Of a stretch of 14,102 nucleotides of DNA, positions 13,128 through 14,102 are shown piece by piece. The translations under genes were made by a program, and so were the position numbers. Within the stretch, counting starts at the first letter, position 1; every line of letters begins with the position of its first letter. Origin of the DNA: Candidatus Uhrbacteria bacterium (lineage in GTDB: Bacteria > Patescibacteriota > Patescibacteriia > SG8-24); NCBI GenBank assembly GCA_016205965.1, contig JACQSM010000058.1, positions 1 through 14,102 on the forward strand, in the 5' to 3' direction. A model generated the notes under the pieces. It was not told the DNA's origin, made no database searches, and saw only the letters and a program-made list of their open reading frames with translations.

Positions 13128-13195
13128 GACGAACAGCTTGACGGTATACTTTTTGAGCGGTCGAGGAATAGGCTGGGGTCGTTACGAATGAGATA

Positions 13196-13221
13196 TTTTT
13201 AGGCCAACTTTAGCCTAAAAA
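13196..13221. repeat. Inverted repeat between the divergent M23 and hppA genes
   Basis: TTTTTAGGC (13196-13204), loop CAACTTTA, GCCTAAAAA (13213-13221): a perfect 9-bp arm. Both neighbouring genes are transcribed away from it, so a terminator role is not needed. It may be an operator for one or both promoters. Confidence 0.55.
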
Positions 13222-13295
13222 GAACGACGCACCGCAATCCAAATAATAACCCCACGGTAGCAACCGGGCAACGGTATGTCAATCTTAGTCCGGCA

Positions 13296-13325
13296 TTGAC
13301 AGTCTATGCCCGACTCGCCTACTAT
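13296..13325 (+). promoter_or_regulatory. Promoter of hppA
   Basis: A perfect -35 TTGACA (13296-13301), 18-bp spacer, -10 TACTAT (13320-13325). The start near 13332 gives a leader of about 63 nt. Confidence 0.65.
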
Positions 13326-13365
13326 CCTCTAAGTAAAGCGGTTTTTTCTATTCACTAACGATTGG

Positions 13366-13385
13366 TTCCGGGTCATGGCCCGGAA
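13366..13385 (+). promoter_or_regulatory. Hairpin in the hppA leader near the start codon
   Basis: TTCCGGG (13366-13372), loop TCATGG, CCCGGAA (13379-13385), ending 9 nt before ATG 13395. The only Shine-Dalgarno-like bases (GGAA) are in its 3' arm, so folding could affect ribosome access. No U-run follows. Confidence 0.5.
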
Positions 13386-13394
13386 TGATAAACT

Positions 13395-14102
13395 ATGTCA
13401 ACACCGTTACTCATGGCCATTTTGGCCGCGCTGGCCGCCATCGGCTACGGCGGCCTGCTGACGCGCTGGGTCCTCGCCAAACCGCAAGGCGACGACAAGA
13501 TGCGCGCCATCGCCAAAGCGATCCAGGAAGGCGCCAACGCTTACCTCACCCGCCAGACCAAGGCCGTCGCCATGGTCGCCGTCGTCGTCGCCGTGCTGCT
13601 CCTCATGTTCCTCAACGGCAGCACGGCCCTCGGCTTCTTGGTCGGCGCCGTCCTCTCGGGATTGGCCGGCTTCATCGGCATGCGCGTTTCGGTCCAGGCC
13701 AACGTCCGGACAACCGAAGCGGCCAAGAACGGTCTGGCGGACGCCTTGAACGTCGCTTTCCGCGGCGGCTCGGTCACCGGCTTGTTCGTCGTCGGCCTCG
13801 GCCTTCTGGGCGTCGCCGGTTTCTACGCCATCACCAAAAACGTCGATGCCTTGGTCGGCCTCGGCTTCGGCGGCAGCCTCATTTCGATCTTCGCCCGTTT
13901 GGGCGGCGGCATCTACACCAAGGCCGCTGACGTCGGCGCCGACCTGGTCGGCAAAGTCGAGGCAGGTATCCCCGAGGACGATCCGCGCAACCCGGCCGTC
14001 ATTGCCGACAACGTCGGCGACAACGTCGGCGACTGCGCCGGCATGGCCGCCGACCTATTCGAGACATATGCTGTGACGGCCGTCGCCGCCATGCTCTTAG
14101 GC
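13395..14102 (+). CDS. hppA: Membrane-bound proton/sodium-translocating pyrophosphatase (N-terminal part)
   Basis: The frame starts at ATG 13395 (MSTPLLMAILAALAAIGYGGLLTRWVLAK) and is open to the last base, giving 236 of roughly 670-700 residues. The family is clear: 'MRAIAKAIQEGANAYLTRQ' after the first helix, 'GFIGMRVSVQANVRTTEAAK', and the pyrophosphate-binding 'GGIYTKAADVGADLVGKVEAGIPEDDPRNPAVIADNVGDNVGDCAGMAADLFETY', containing D-x7-K-x-E and the DNVGDNVGD acidic motif. The enzyme hydrolyses pyrophosphate in the cytoplasm and pumps H+ or Na+ out, a way to energise the membrane in cells with little respiration. The residues that decide K+ dependence and the pumped ion lie beyond the window. 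Five or so membrane segments are visible. It has its own promoter and a leader hairpin. Confidence 0.97.
   Translation, partial: MSTPLLMAILAALAAIGYGGLLTRWVLAKPQGDDKMRAIAKAIQEGANAYLTRQTKAVAMVAVVVAVLLLMFLNGSTALGFLVGAVLSGLAGFIGMRVSVQANVRTTEAAKNGLADALNVAFRGGSVTGLFVVGLGLLGVAGFYAITKNVDALVGLGFGGSLISIFARLGGGIYTKAADVGADLVGKVEAGIPEDDPRNPAVIADNVGDNVGDCAGMAADLFETYAVTAVAAMLLG

Noticed and set aside
13385..13930. Plus-strand open frame of 181 codons starting at ATG 13385
   Set aside because: It is out of frame with hppA, which is clearly recognised from ATG 13395, and has a simple Arg/Gly/Pro-rich composition.

Overview
This window reads as a high-GC chromosomal segment of a Candidate Phyla Radiation (Patescibacteria) bacterium, most likely one of the Parcubacteria-type lineages. 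That placement is an inference. It rests on the LysM/M23 protein with the long basic N-terminus and an 'NKYIVHVAVV...NLYAR' membrane segment, a membrane pyrophosphatase (HppA), compact gene spacing, many starts without a Shine-Dalgarno sequence, and TGA used as a normal stop, which argues against the UGA-recoding Gracilibacteria/Absconditabacteria. No phage, transposon or CRISPR structure is visible. Most genes are ordinary chromosomal housekeeping genes.

Layout. 1-2259 (minus strand): a GNAT acetyltransferase running off the left edge, a DoxX-like membrane protein with its own terminator, tRNA-His and tRNA-Arg(UCU) with encoded CCA ends, a promoter and a terminator, and a Xer-type tyrosine recombinase that looks leaderless. 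2304-3227 (plus): a promoter, a membrane-anchored stand-alone M41 peptidase (the FtsH protease domain without the AAA+ ATPase) and its terminator. 3242-6634 (plus): a perfect 26-bp palindrome next to a possible promoter, then rpsO, an NYN-domain putative RNase, and pnp, an RNA-metabolism operon with strong hairpins between the genes. 6665-8008 (plus): an unrecognised membrane-anchored protein whose first codons lie in a terminator-like hairpin and whose last codons carry DnaA boxes.

7902-8120 is the most striking region. It holds seven DnaA boxes (TTATNCACA, six perfect and one with a single mismatch) in about 165 bp, followed by AT-rich DNA, and is a good candidate for the chromosomal origin. 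8139-8545 follows with a promoter, strong long-range pairings and a long terminator hairpin with a U-run. Together these look like an unidentified structured RNA of about 370 nt.

8674-10188 (plus) is a dksA/traR-like gene, lspA and a SAM methyltransferase whose reading frame has lost any normal start. 10181-13127 (minus) holds a ComM/YifB AAA+ protein and the LysM/M23 envelope peptidase. 13395 to the right edge (plus) is the N-terminal part of hppA.
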